From: an uncultured Lachnospiraceae bacterium
GTDB lineage: Bacteria > Bacillota > Clostridia > Lachnospirales > Lachnospiraceae
Length of the DNA stretch: 64,000 nucleotides
Assembly: GCA_910579225.1 (NCBI GenBank)
Contig: CAJTTI010000002.1
Coordinates: 128,237 to 192,236 of the forward strand
Direction: 5' to 3'
A model generated the notes under the pieces. That model was given only the letters and a program-made list of their open reading frames with translations. It did not search any database and was not told the origin of the DNA. Position numbers and translations under genes: made by a program. Shown in pieces: positions 33,940 through 43,045 of the stretch (the stretch's first letter is position 1; every line of letters begins with the position of its first letter).

Positions 33940-35022
33940 ATGAATTGTAAGATCGGAGTGATCTCCGGAGACGGAATCGGACCGGAGATTGTAAGAGAAG
34001 CAAGGAAGGTGCTGGACCGTGTGGCGGAAAGGTTCGGCCATCAGTTTATGTATATGGAACTTCTGTTGGGAGGAGCGTCCATTGATGCATATGGAGTTCC
34101 TTTGACAGAGGAGACCATTGAAAAGGCAAAGTCCTGCGAGGCAGTGCTGATGGGTTCCATTGGCGGAGACGCGAAGACTTCTCCCTGGTATCAGCTGGAG
34201 CCATCCAGGAGACCGGAAGCAGGGCTTCTGGGGATTCGGAAAGCGTTGAACCTGTTTGCCAATCTGCGCCCGGCCTATCTGTATGAAGAACTACGGGAAG
34301 CATGTCCGCTCCGGGCGGACATCAGCGAGGCTGGTTTTGATATGCTGATCATGAGGGAACTGACGGGCGGTCTTTATTTTGGTGCCAGAAAGACGGAAGA
34401 AGTGGACGGAGTACGGACTGCAATGGATACGCTTTCCTATAATGAGCATGAGATTCGCCGGATTGCCAAGCGTGCTTTTGACATTGCTATGAAGAGGCGG
34501 AAAAAAGTGTGCAGTGTCGACAAGGCAAATGTGCTGGATTCTTCCAGACTCTGGAGGAAAGTGGTGGAAGAAGTGGCGAAAGATTATCCGGAAGTAGCAT
34601 TGTCTCATATGTATGTGGACAACTGTGCCATGCAGCTTGTGATGAATCCGGCGCAGTTTGATGTAATTCTGACCGAAAATATGTTCGGTGATATCCTGTC
34701 TGATGAGGCATCTATGGTGACCGGTTCCATTGGTATGCTCTCCAGCGCCAGTCTGAATGATACCAGGTTTGGACTGTATGAGCCAAGCCATGGTTCTGCT
34801 CCGGATCTTGCAGGTCAGGACAAGGCCAATCCCATCGCCACGATTTTGTCGGCAGCCATGATGCTCCGCTACAGCTTTGACCTGGACCAGGAGGCAGAAG
34901 CGGTGGAAGCTGCTGTCCGACAGGTACTGAAGGAGGGCTATCGCACGGGCGATATCATGTCAGAGGGAGGTATCTGTACCGGAACGACTCAGATGGGCGA
35001 TTTGATTGCTGCGCATATTTAA
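33940..35022 (+). CDS. leuB: 3-isopropylmalate dehydrogenase
   Basis: A 360-residue NAD-dependent beta-decarboxylating dehydrogenase of leucine synthesis. Typical features are ISGDGIGPEIV at the N-terminus, the LRPA.LYEEL segment, RELTGGLYFG around the substrate site, DKANVLDSSRLW, and EPSHGSAPDLAGQDKANP with the NAD-site histidine. AGAGGTGG precedes the start. It heads a series of branched-chain amino acid genes (ilvD, ilvB). No leucine T-box or other leader was found in the 40 bases before it after the yajC terminator. Confidence 0.96.
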   Translation: MNCKIGVISGDGIGPEIVREARKVLDRVAERFGHQFMYMELLLGGASIDAYGVPLTEETIEKAKSCEAVLMGSIGGDAKTSPWYQLEPSRRPEAGLLGIRKALNLFANLRPAYLYEELREACPLRADISEAGFDMLIMRELTGGLYFGARKTEEVDGVRTAMDTLSYNEHEIRRIAKRAFDIAMKRRKKVCSVDKANVLDSSRLWRKVVEEVAKDYPEVALSHMYVDNCAMQLVMNPAQFDVILTENMFGDILSDEASMVTGSIGMLSSASLNDTRFGLYEPSHGSAPDLAGQDKANPIATILSAAMMLRYSFDLDQEAEAVEAAVRQVLKEGYRTGDIMSEGGICTGTTQMGDLIAAHI

Positions 35023-35050
35023 GATGGACTTTGAGAAGCGGACAGATATT

Positions 35051-35140
35051 TTATACAGTTGCTGCCGGTACTGTGATTCGAAAAGAACTGCGGCAGAACT
35101 GTAATCTACATTGCCCGGATTGAGGCAGATGCGAAACTGT
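35051..35140 (+). repeat. probable intercistronic hairpin element before ilvD (divergent copy)
   Basis: A hairpin TACAGTTgCTGCCG/CGGCAGaACTGTA (35054-35103) is followed by GGCAGATGCGAAACTGTAAGGAGG, whose GATGCGAAACTGTAA matches the 3' end of the element before ilvB and the hemerythrin gene. The body differs, so family membership is tentative. Confidence 0.45.
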
Positions 35141-35160
35141 AAGGAGGAGGAACTTGATTT

Positions 35161-36825
35161 ATGAGAAGCGATGCAGTTACAAAGGGGATGCAGCAGGCAC
35201 CCCATCGTTCCCTGTTCAACGCATTGGGGCTGACAGAGGAGGAAATGAACCGCCCATTGGTAGGTATTGTCAGTTCCTATAATGAGATTGTACCAGGGCA
35301 TATGAATCTGGATAAAATTGTGGAGGCAGTAAAGCTTGGAGTTTCCATGGCAGGAGGAACTCCGATTGTATTTCCGGCCATTGCGGTATGTGACGGGATT
35401 GCCATGGGACATATGGGGATGAAATATTCTCTGGTAACCAGAGATTTGATTGCAGACTCTACAGAGGCCATGGCCATGGCACACCAGTTCGATGCGCTGG
35501 TGATGGTGCCCAATTGTGATAAAAATGTCCCGGGACTTTTGATGGCGGCAGCCAGAGTGAATATCCCCACCGTATTTGTCAGCGGCGGTCCCATGCTGGC
35601 CGGCCGTGTGAAAGGGGAGAAACGAAGTCTTTCCAGTATGTTTGAGGCGGTGGGTTCTTATGCGGCGGGTACCATGACGGCAGAGGATGTAAAAGAATTT
35701 GAAAATAAAGTATGTCCTACCTGCGGTTCCTGTTCCGGCATGTATACGGCCAACAGTATGAATTGTCTTACGGAAGCTCTTGGCATGGGACTCCGGGGAA
35801 ATGGTACGATTCCGGCTGTTTATTCTGAGCGGATCAAGCTTGCGAAGAGAGCAGGAATGCAGGTAATGGAGATGCTGGAAAAAAATATCCGCCCGAGGGA
35901 CATTATGACAGAGCAGGCGTTTATGAATGCGCTTACCGTAGATATGGCTCTGGGCTGTTCTACTAACAGTATGCTTCATCTCCCGGCGATTGCTCACGAA
36001 GCAGGTGTGGAACTGAATGTGGATATTGCAAATGAAGTGAGTGCGAGAACGCCAAACCTGTGCCATCTGGCACCGGCAGGCCCTACTTATATGGAAGATC
36101 TGAATGAAGCCGGCGGTGTCTATGCGGTTATGAAGGAATTGACGAAAAAAGACCTTCTGAATCTGGACTGCATGACTGTAACCGGAAAGACTGTGGGCGA
36201 GAATATCGCTTCCAGTATAAACCGGAATCCGGAAGTCATCCGGCCGGCAGAGAATCCTTACAGTGTCACTGGAGGAATCGCGATCCTGAAAGGTAACCTG
36301 GCACCGGACAGCGGTGTGGTGAAGCGCTCTGCAGTGGCGCCGGAGATGCTAGTGCATGAAGGCCCGGCCAGGGTATTTGACTGCGAAGAAGACGCGATTG
36401 AGGCCATAAAGGCTGGTAAGATTGTTGCAGGTGATGTGGTTGTAATCCGGTATGAAGGCCCCAAAGGCGGTCCGGGTATGCGGGAGATGCTGAATCCCAC
36501 TTCTGCCATTGCAGGTATGGGCCTTGGTTCGTGTGTGGCGCTGATCACAGACGGAAGGTTCAGCGGAGCCAGCCGCGGCGCGTCGATCGGACATGTATCC
36601 CCGGAAGCTGCGGTGGGAGGTCCCATAGCGTTGGTGGAGGAAGGCGATATTATTAAAATTAATATTCCGGAAAACCGGCTGGATGTAGATGTCCCGGAGG
36701 AAGAGATGGAAAGAAGGCGCGGAAAGTGGCAGCCGAGGGAGGCGAAGGTCACCACCGGGTATCTGGCGCGCTATGCATCCATGGTAACTTCCGGCAACCG
36801 GGGCGCAATTCTGGAAATCAAATAG
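35161..36825 (+). CDS. ilvD: dihydroxy-acid dehydratase
   Basis: A 554-residue iron-sulfur enzyme of valine/isoleucine synthesis, also needed for leucine. Cluster cysteines fall in PNCDKN near residue 120 and CPTCGSCSGMYTANSMN near 185-200, and the carbamate/metal lysine region and GRFSGASRGASIGH near 465 are present. AAGGAGGAGG precedes the ATG. It lies between leuB and ilvB in an apparent operon. Assignment is secure. Confidence 0.97.
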   Translation: MRSDAVTKGMQQAPHRSLFNALGLTEEEMNRPLVGIVSSYNEIVPGHMNLDKIVEAVKLGVSMAGGTPIVFPAIAVCDGIAMGHMGMKYSLVTRDLIADSTEAMAMAHQFDALVMVPNCDKNVPGLLMAAARVNIPTVFVSGGPMLAGRVKGEKRSLSSMFEAVGSYAAGTMTAEDVKEFENKVCPTCGSCSGMYTANSMNCLTEALGMGLRGNGTIPAVYSERIKLAKRAGMQVMEMLEKNIRPRDIMTEQAFMNALTVDMALGCSTNSMLHLPAIAHEAGVELNVDIANEVSARTPNLCHLAPAGPTYMEDLNEAGGVYAVMKELTKKDLLNLDCMTVTGKTVGENIASSINRNPEVIRPAENPYSVTGGIAILKGNLAPDSGVVKRSAVAPEMLVHEGPARVFDCEEDAIEAIKAGKIVAGDVVVIRYEGPKGGPGMREMLNPTSAIAGMGLGSCVALITDGRFSGASRGASIGHVSPEAAVGGPIALVEEGDIIKINIPENRLDVDVPEEEMERRRGKWQPREAKVTTGYLARYASMVTSGNRGAILEIK

Positions 36826-36831
36826 TCAGCG

Positions 36832-36935
36832 AAATCAGCATCTTTCCGGACAAAAGCCCGGAAGGATTTCCAGACGTGAAACGGCGGGAAATTCTTCCAG
36901 ACCCCGGGCTGGTGGAGGGGAAGATGCGGAACTGT
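36832..36935 (+). repeat. intercistronic hairpin element, ilvB copy a
   Basis: First unit of an exact 104-bp tandem duplication between ilvD and ilvB. It folds on itself through GCATCTTTCC with GGGGAAGATGC, AAGCCCGG with CCGGGCT, and GGATTTCC with GGGAAATTC around AGACGTGAAACGGC. Confidence 0.85.
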
Positions 36936-37039
36936 AAATCAGCATCTTTCCGGACAAAAGCCCGGAAGGATTTCCAGACGTGAAACGGCGGGAAATTCTT
37001 CCAGACCCCGGGCTGGTGGAGGGGAAGATGCGGAACTGT
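36936..37039 (+). repeat. intercistronic hairpin element, ilvB copy b
   Basis: Second unit, identical to the first over all 104 bases. It ends GATGCGGAACTGT directly before AAATAGGAG, the ilvB ribosome site. Such exactness implies a recent duplication or active homogenisation. Confidence 0.85.
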
Positions 37040-37055
37040 AAATAGGAGAAAAAAT

Positions 37056-38729
37056 ATGATTTTATCGGGCGCAGAGATTGTGATCGCCTGCCTGGAGGAA
37101 CAGGGTGTGGACACTGTATTCGGGTATCCGGGCGGGGCGATTTTGAATATTTATGATGCACTGTACAAACACAAAGAGATTACGCATATATTGACATCCC
37201 ATGAACAGGGAGCCTCTCATGCAGCAGATGGCTATGCCAGGGCGACCGGCAGGGTTGGAGTGTGCTTTGCCACGTCCGGGCCAGGCGCCACTAATCTGGT
37301 TACTGGTATCGCCACTGCCTATATGGACTCCATTCCTGTTGTGGCAATTACATGCAACGTAGGAACATCACTTCTGGGAAAAGACAGTTTTCAGGAAGTG
37401 GATATTGCAGGTATCACCATTCCGGTGACAAAACATAATTTTATTGTAAAAGATGTTAGAGATCTGGCAGGAGTTATCCGGCGCGCCTTCCGAATTGCCA
37501 GAACCGGGAGACCGGGGCCTGTACTTATAGATGTAACCAAAGATGTAACAGCCAATGAGACCGAGTATACCAGAGAAGTGTCGGAAGAGATCCGTCCAGA
37601 TTGTTCCACAATCAGAGAGGAAGATCTGAAGGAGGCGGTCCGGCTGATTCAGCAGGCTCAGAAACCCATGATCTTTGTCGGTGGCGGCGCCATTGCGTCC
37701 AATGCTTCCGGAGAGCTTCTGGAGTTTGCAGAGAAGCTGGATGCCCCCGTGTGCGATACTTTGATGGGAAAGGGCGCTTTCAGCGGAGAGCATCCGCTGT
37801 ATGCAGGGATGCTGGGCATGCATGGTACAAAGTATGCCAATTTCGGCGTGGCTAAATGCGATCTTCTTGTGACGGTGGGCGCACGCTTCAGCGACCGGGT
37901 ATTTGGTGATGCCTCCCGCTTTGCGACGCATGCAAAGATCCTTCAGATTGATGTGGATCCTGCGGAGATCAACAAGAACATTTTGGTTTCCTCCAGCATT
38001 ATCGGAGATGTAAAAGAAGTGCTGAAAAAGTTGAATCCGCTGTTTGATCAGCAGGAGCATAAGGAATGGATTTCATATATTGATGATCTGAAAACCCGTT
38101 TTCCGCTGAAATACAACGAAGAAGGACTGACAGGCCCATATATTGTGGAGGAGATCTATAAGGCGACCAGAGGAGATGCGATTATCTGTACAGAAGTCGG
38201 ACAGCACCAGATGTGGGCGGCACAGTATTATAAATACAGCAGTCCCAGGACATTTCTGACTTCCGGAGGTCTCGGCACCATGGGTTACGGCCTGGGAGCA
38301 TCCATGGGCGCTAAGCTGGCAATGCCGGACAAGCGGGTGATCAATATTGCCGGTGACGGGTGTTTTCGCATGAATATGAACGAGTTGGCCACGGCGGCGC
38401 GTTACAATATTCCGATTATTGAAGTAGTAATTAATAACCATGTGCTGGGGATGGTCCGACAGTGGCAGAATCTGTTCTACGGAGGACGTTATTCAGCTAC
38501 GGTTCTCAATGATAAGGCTGACTTTGTGAAAGTGGCGGAGGCACTTGGGTGTAAAGGGATTCGCGTTACGAAAAAGGAAGAATTTGCGCCGGCTTTGCAG
38601 GAAGCGTTTGCATATGGAGGACCGGTACTTCTGGATTGCCAGATCGACAGTGATGATAAAGTGTTTCCGATGGTACCGGCAGGAGCTCCTATTGAGAACG
38701 CATTTGATCAGGATGATCTGCCGGAATAA
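37056..38729 (+). CDS. ilvB: acetolactate synthase, large catalytic subunit
   Basis: A 557-residue ThDP enzyme. The N-terminus has FGYPGGAILNIYDAL with the catalytic Glu in SHEQGASHAADGYARATG, a central FAD-binding domain, and the C-terminal ThDP motif GDGCFRMNMNELATAARYNIPI. TAGGAG precedes the start, directly after the duplicated hairpin element. No small regulatory subunit (ilvN) is encoded next to it. It condenses two pyruvates (or pyruvate and 2-oxobutyrate) for branched-chain amino acid synthesis, together with ilvD and leuB upstream. Confidence 0.95.
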   Translation: MILSGAEIVIACLEEQGVDTVFGYPGGAILNIYDALYKHKEITHILTSHEQGASHAADGYARATGRVGVCFATSGPGATNLVTGIATAYMDSIPVVAITCNVGTSLLGKDSFQEVDIAGITIPVTKHNFIVKDVRDLAGVIRRAFRIARTGRPGPVLIDVTKDVTANETEYTREVSEEIRPDCSTIREEDLKEAVRLIQQAQKPMIFVGGGAIASNASGELLEFAEKLDAPVCDTLMGKGAFSGEHPLYAGMLGMHGTKYANFGVAKCDLLVTVGARFSDRVFGDASRFATHAKILQIDVDPAEINKNILVSSSIIGDVKEVLKKLNPLFDQQEHKEWISYIDDLKTRFPLKYNEEGLTGPYIVEEIYKATRGDAIICTEVGQHQMWAAQYYKYSSPRTFLTSGGLGTMGYGLGASMGAKLAMPDKRVINIAGDGCFRMNMNELATAARYNIPIIEVVINNHVLGMVRQWQNLFYGGRYSATVLNDKADFVKVAEALGCKGIRVTKKEEFAPALQEAFAYGGPVLLDCQIDSDDKVFPMVPAGAPIENAFDQDDLPE

Positions 38730-38739
38730 AGTTTCATTA

Positions 38740-38769
38740 TTGACTTTGCAAGGGGTGCTGTAGTATTAT
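38740..38769 (+). promoter_or_regulatory. candidate promoter of the ser operon
   Basis: TTGACT at 38740 and TATTAT at 38764 with 18 bases between; a TATAAT at 38767 is also present. It gives a 5' leader of about 160 bases before serC. Confidence 0.6.
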
Positions 38770-38790
38770 AATAGATAGAAATTAAGGGCA

Positions 38791-38906
38791 GAAATGATAT
38801 TACTGGGGGATGCTGCAGGGTAGTCATTTCCGATGATTGACAATACTTGATGGGAAATTTATTCAAGCGCTGTGGGTGATTTGGAAGGGCGAAGGGCAGC
38901 ATCCTC
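38791..38906 (+). promoter_or_regulatory. structured leader of serC (candidate cis-regulatory RNA)
   Basis: GGATGCTGC (38808-38816) pairs perfectly with GCAGCATCC (38896-38904), enclosing CATTTCC/GGGAAAT. A competing pairing, GAAATGA (38791-38797) with TCATTTC (38824-38830), is possible. There is no T-box sequence and no T run, so it is not a standard attenuator. Confidence 0.4.
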
Positions 38907-38936
38907 TCTGTGTTATGGAAAAGAGGATATGAAATT

Positions 38937-40019
38937 ATGAAAAGAGTCTATAATTTCTCGGCCGGGCCTGCCGTATTGCCGGAGGAAGTGCTGAGAGAAA
39001 TTTCAGAAGAGATGATGGACTACCGGGGAACGGGTATGTCCGTGATGGAGATGAGCCATCGCTCCGGGGTTTTTGACGAGATCCTACAGACAGCAGAAAA
39101 AGACTTTCGGGAGCTTTTGAAAGTTCCTGACAATTATAAGGTACTGTTCCTGCAGGGCGGAGCTCATCTGCAGTTTGCTGCAGTTCCCATGAACCTGATG
39201 AAGAACCGGGTAGCAGATTATATTGTGACTGGTCAGTGGGCAAAGAGAGCTTATGAGGAGGCAAAGCAGTATGGGACTGCGAATAAGATTGCTTCCAGTG
39301 AAGACCAGACGTATTCTTATATTCCGGACTGCTCGGATTTGCCGGTTAGTGGGAATGCTGATTATGTCTATATCTGTGAGAATAATACCATCTATGGGAC
39401 CAAGTTTAAGACCCTTCCCGATACGAAAGGGAAAGATCTGGTGGCAGATGTATCCTCCTGTTTCCTGTCAGAGCCTGTGGATGTGTCCAGATATGCGGTA
39501 ATGTACGGAGGCGTTCAGAAGAATATCGGACCGGCAGGTATGGTGATTGCAGTGGTCCGGGAGGACCTGATTACGGATGACGTACTTCCCGGGACGCCGA
39601 CCATTATGAAATATAAGACCCAGGCGGATACGGGGTCTTTGTATAATACACCAAATTGCTTCTGCATTTATACATGTGGAAAAGTATTTCAGTGGCTGAA
39701 AAAAATGGGTGGCCTGGAGGTGATGAAGCGGAAGAATGAGGAGAAAGCAGCGGTTCTCTATGATTACCTGGACAGCAGCAGGCTGTTTCAGGGGACTGTG
39801 AGGAAAGAAGACCGTTCGCTGATGAATGTTCCTTTTGTGACCGGAGATCAGAAACTGGATGCGAAATTTGTCAGAGAGGCAGATGAGGCAGGCTTTGTGA
39901 ATCTGAAAGGCCACAGAAGTGTCGGCGGCATGCGTGCCAGCATTTATAATGCTATGCCGAGAGAGGGTGTAGAGGCGCTTGTTGCATTTATGAAAAAATT
40001 CGAAGAGGAGAACAAGTAG
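38937..40019 (+). CDS. serC: phosphoserine aminotransferase
   Basis: A 360-residue PLP aminotransferase making O-phosphoserine from 3-phosphohydroxypyruvate and glutamate. Diagnostic segments are YNFSAGPAVLPEEVL at the N-terminus, MEMSHRS, LQGGAHLQF and the PLP-lysine region YGGVQKNIGPAG. The ATG at 38937 follows AGAGGAT. It is followed five bases later by serA, and then by a DUF1015 gene. A structured leader precedes it. Assignment is secure. Confidence 0.96.
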   Translation: MKRVYNFSAGPAVLPEEVLREISEEMMDYRGTGMSVMEMSHRSGVFDEILQTAEKDFRELLKVPDNYKVLFLQGGAHLQFAAVPMNLMKNRVADYIVTGQWAKRAYEEAKQYGTANKIASSEDQTYSYIPDCSDLPVSGNADYVYICENNTIYGTKFKTLPDTKGKDLVADVSSCFLSEPVDVSRYAVMYGGVQKNIGPAGMVIAVVREDLITDDVLPGTPTIMKYKTQADTGSLYNTPNCFCIYTCGKVFQWLKKMGGLEVMKRKNEEKAAVLYDYLDSSRLFQGTVRKEDRSLMNVPFVTGDQKLDAKFVREADEAGFVNLKGHRSVGGMRASIYNAMPREGVEALVAFMKKFEEENK

Positions 40020-40023
40020 AACA

Positions 40024-41187
40024 ATGTATCAGTATCATTGTCTGAATCCGATTGCGGAGATTGGACTTAAAAGGTTTGACGGCAATTATGCCAAGACGGA
40101 CAATATCGTGAACGCGGACGCGGTGCTGGTGCGGAGCGCGGCAATGCACGATATGGAACTTCCTGAAAGTGTCTGCGTCATCGGCAGGGCCGGGGCGGGT
40201 GTGAACAACATTCCCCTTGGAAAGTGTTCCGAGCAGGGAATCGCAGTTTTCAATACGCCTGGCGCCAATGCCAATGGAGTGAAAGAACTGGTGCTGGCGG
40301 GTATGCTTCTGGCGTCCAGAGACATCATTGGCGGACATTATTGGGTGCGTTCCGAACGCCAGAACGAGGAGCTTCCGCAGCTTGCTGAGAAGCAGAAAAA
40401 GGCGTTTGCGGGCAATGAAATTATGGGAAAGAAACTGGGTGTGATTGGTCTTGGGGCCATCGGAATCCTGGTGGCGAATGCAGCTGCGGCGCTGGGCATG
40501 GAAGTGTATGGATACGATCCGTATATTTCGGTGAATGCGGCATGGAATCTTTCGAGAGACGTGAAACATATTACGGATGTGAATGACATTTATCGGGAAT
40601 GCGATTATATCACCATTCATGTTCCTTTAATGGACAGTACGAAGGGGATGATCGGTTCTTCTGCCATTGCATTGATGAAAAGCAGCGTGGTTATCCTAAA
40701 TTTTGCCAGAGGCCCGTTGGTGGATCAGAAAGCAATTGTAGAGGCGCTCCGAACTAATCGAATCCGAAAATATGTGACAGATTTTCCGACAGCAGATATT
40801 GCTTCCATGAAAAATGCCATTGTAATTCCTCATCTGGGAGCTTCCACAGTAGAATCTGAGGACAACTGTGCGATCATGGCTGTGCAGGAAGTTCGGGACT
40901 ACCTGGAAAACGGAAATATTCATAACTCCGTGAATTATCCTAATTGTGACATGGGGGTTTGCAAATTTGCAGCGCGTGTTACGATTATTCACCGGAATAT
41001 CCCGAATATGTTGACAAAATTCACGGCTACATTCGGAGATCTGGGCATTAATATTGAGAGAATGAGCAATGAGACCAGAGGGGAATATGGTTATGTAATG
41101 ATGGATCTGTCCAATATGCCGGATGAGGCATTGATTGATACCATACAAAAAATAAAAGGCGTTCTGAAAGTAAGGGTGATGAGATAG
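40024..41187 (+). CDS. serA: D-3-phosphoglycerate dehydrogenase
   Basis: A 387-residue NAD-dependent D-2-hydroxyacid dehydrogenase that starts serine synthesis. The NAD loop is GVIGLGAIGILVANAA near residue 138, the catalytic Arg/Glu/His set includes VVILNFARGPLVD and IPHLGAST, and a C-terminal ACT-like domain (about 315-387) would allow feedback by serine. It is tightly placed after serC and its stop directly abuts the next start. No serB phosphatase is nearby. Confidence 0.94.
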   Translation: MYQYHCLNPIAEIGLKRFDGNYAKTDNIVNADAVLVRSAAMHDMELPESVCVIGRAGAGVNNIPLGKCSEQGIAVFNTPGANANGVKELVLAGMLLASRDIIGGHYWVRSERQNEELPQLAEKQKKAFAGNEIMGKKLGVIGLGAIGILVANAAAALGMEVYGYDPYISVNAAWNLSRDVKHITDVNDIYRECDYITIHVPLMDSTKGMIGSSAIALMKSSVVILNFARGPLVDQKAIVEALRTNRIRKYVTDFPTADIASMKNAIVIPHLGASTVESEDNCAIMAVQEVRDYLENGNIHNSVNYPNCDMGVCKFAARVTIIHRNIPNMLTKFTATFGDLGINIERMSNETRGEYGYVMMDLSNMPDEALIDTIQKIKGVLKVRVMR

Positions 41188-42420
41188 ATGGCAGTTGTAA
41201 AGCCATTTTGTTGTGTTCATCCGGCCAGGGGCCTGGAGCCTGAGATTGCGGCTTTGCCCTACGATGTGTACAACAGAGAAGAAGCAAGACATGCAGTGGA
41301 GGGAAAACCTCTGTCTTTTTTGAACATTGACCGTCCGGAGATTCTGTTCGGGCCGGAACAGGATATGTATGCACAGGAGGTCTATGAAGCAGCGAATATA
41401 CGTCTGCGGAAAATGCAGGAGGAAGGCTCGTTTGTGAAAGACGAGTCTCCGGTCTATTATATTTATGAACTGATGATGGATGGACGTTCTCAGACTGGGA
41501 TTGTGGGATGTGCTTCCATTGATGACTATGAGAGCCAGATTATCCGGAAGCATGAGAGCACCAGAGCGGAGAAAGAAGAAGATCGGATTCGACATGTGGA
41601 TGTGTGCAATGCACAGACAGGCCCTATCTTCCTTGCGTATCGTTCTCATGAGCAGATTCAGAAGATCATACAGGAGATTAAGACGAGGGAGCCGGAGTTT
41701 TCCTTTGAAGCGGAGGACGGGATTCGGCATACAGGTTGGAAAGTTACGGATTGCAACCTTCTGGAGGATCTGGAACAGGCGTTTGCCCAAATAGAACATA
41801 TCTATATTGCTGATGGACACCACCGGACCGCATCCGCTGTGAAAGTGGGGCTGAGGCGGAGACGTCAGTATCCGGATTATAACGGTACAGAGGAGTTTAA
41901 TTATTTCCTGTCGGTGCTGTTCCCTGATAATGAGCTGATGATCATGGATTATAATCGCGTCGTGAAAGATCTGAATGGATTGACTATGGAAGAGTTTCTG
42001 GGGAAAGTATCGGAAAAGTTTGAGACATTCCTTCTGAAAGGCCATGTAAAGCCTGAGGAGAAAGGGCAGATATTGATGTATCTGCATGGCTATTGGTTCC
42101 GCCTGGTGGCGAGGCCGGAATACATACAGGAAGATCCGGTGGAAGGACTGGATGTGTCTTATTTGCAGAGAGAACTTCTGGGACCGATTCTTGGAATTAA
42201 AGATCCAAGAACAGATAAACGGATTGACTTCATCGGAGGTATTCGTGGAATAGAAGAGTTGAAACGCCGTGCAGACAATGATATGGAAGTCGCGTTTGCC
42301 ATGTATCCCACTTCCATTCAGGAACTTTTTGCAGTGGCAGATGCAGGACTTTTAATGCCTCCTAAATCTACCTGGTTTGAACCAAAGCTCAGGAGCGGCC
42401 TGTTTATACATGAAATCTGA
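41188..42420 (+). CDS. DUF1015 family protein in the serine operon
   Basis: A 410-residue protein of the DUF1015 family, starting at the base after the serA stop. The N-terminal ALPYDV and HPARGLEPEIAA are family marks. The segment ADGHHRTASA at about residues 208-217 is the type of motif found in ParB/Srx-fold kinases such as the ADP-dependent serine kinase SerK. With serC and serA but no serB in the operon, it may act on phosphoserine or serine, transferring the phosphoryl group; that is inference from motif and context. A bidirectional terminator follows. Confidence 0.85.
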   Translation: MAVVKPFCCVHPARGLEPEIAALPYDVYNREEARHAVEGKPLSFLNIDRPEILFGPEQDMYAQEVYEAANIRLRKMQEEGSFVKDESPVYYIYELMMDGRSQTGIVGCASIDDYESQIIRKHESTRAEKEEDRIRHVDVCNAQTGPIFLAYRSHEQIQKIIQEIKTREPEFSFEAEDGIRHTGWKVTDCNLLEDLEQAFAQIEHIYIADGHHRTASAVKVGLRRRRQYPDYNGTEEFNYFLSVLFPDNELMIMDYNRVVKDLNGLTMEEFLGKVSEKFETFLLKGHVKPEEKGQILMYLHGYWFRLVARPEYIQEDPVEGLDVSYLQRELLGPILGIKDPRTDKRIDFIGGIRGIEELKRRADNDMEVAFAMYPTSIQELFAVADAGLLMPPKSTWFEPKLRSGLFIHEI

Positions 42421-42453
42421 ATATATATTGTATGGAATGGAAAAAAGACAGAT

Positions 42454-42494
42454 AAAGGCGTAAGCAGTTGTATTTTGCAGCTTACGCCTTTTAT
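42454..42494. terminator. bidirectional terminator between convergent operons
   Basis: AAAGGCGTAAGC pairs perfectly with GCTTACGCCTTT around a 14-base loop. It has T residues on the plus strand and A residues on the left, so it serves both the ser operon and the minus-strand genes that follow. Confidence 0.85.
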
Positions 42495-42508
42495 GTATGG
42501 AAAGGATT

Positions 42509-43045
42509 TTAGAGCATGGTCAGCAGATTGGGAATCAGCATGGCTACAGCAGCGGCATAGATCAGGTCAAGCCAGAAGACGGACCCGAAAGCGCCTATGT
42601 AGATCAGCCCGATTACCGGAGCAGACAGGATCTTGGGAATAAGTCCCACATTTGGATTTTTCAGAATCCGATCCAGCATATTTCTCGCATCGCCGGTACT
42701 TGGGAACGCATGCATCAGGATGGAAAATCCAAGCCAGGCCAGCACCAGGCTGACCGGATTCATATATTCCCGGAATTTCAGGATTGGTATGGCCACAGGC
42801 GTCAGGATCAGGATTCCCAGCAGGGTGTTAATAAAGAATGGACCTGTGGAAGTCAAAAATACTTTCAGAGGATCTTCGGAAGCTTCGTGCTCCACATATC
42901 CGCATGGATTTCCCATACGAAAATAGACGACCCTGAATACCGGAATGCGCAGAAATCTGCAAAAGATCTGGTGGGCAAATTCGTGGACCGCGATGCCCGG
43001 AAAGGTAATGATGGAGATCAGGATCCCCAACCCTGGAATAATCAT
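42509..43045 (-). CDS. integral membrane zincin-like protein (HExxH)
   Basis: A 178-residue protein with about four hydrophobic segments. The first contains HEFAH at residues 21-25, a zinc-metalloprotease HExxH motif inside a membrane helix, as in M50-like or DUF3267 proteins. A later DARN segment at about residue 118 could provide the third ligand. Its start overlaps the stop of the upstream TPR gene by four bases, so they are co-translated and probably work together at the membrane. Proteolytic activity and substrate are unproven. Confidence 0.7.
   Translation of the reverse strand: MIIPGLGILISIITFPGIAVHEFAHQIFCRFLRIPVFRVVYFRMGNPCGYVEHEASEDPLKVFLTSTGPFFINTLLGILILTPVAIPILKFREYMNPVSLVLAWLGFSILMHAFPSTGDARNMLDRILKNPNVGLIPKILSAPVIGLIYIGAFGSVFWLDLIYAAAVAMLIPNLLTML

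Noticed and set aside
36832..37039. Tandem repeats considered as a CRISPR array or VNTR coding region
   Set aside because: Only two 104-base units with no spacers and no cas genes; the antisense open frames across them are products of the repeat itself.
40696..42087. Open frame of about 460 codons antisense to serA and the DUF1015 gene
   Set aside because: It crosses two well-supported genes on the opposite strand, has no start signal and no family resemblance.
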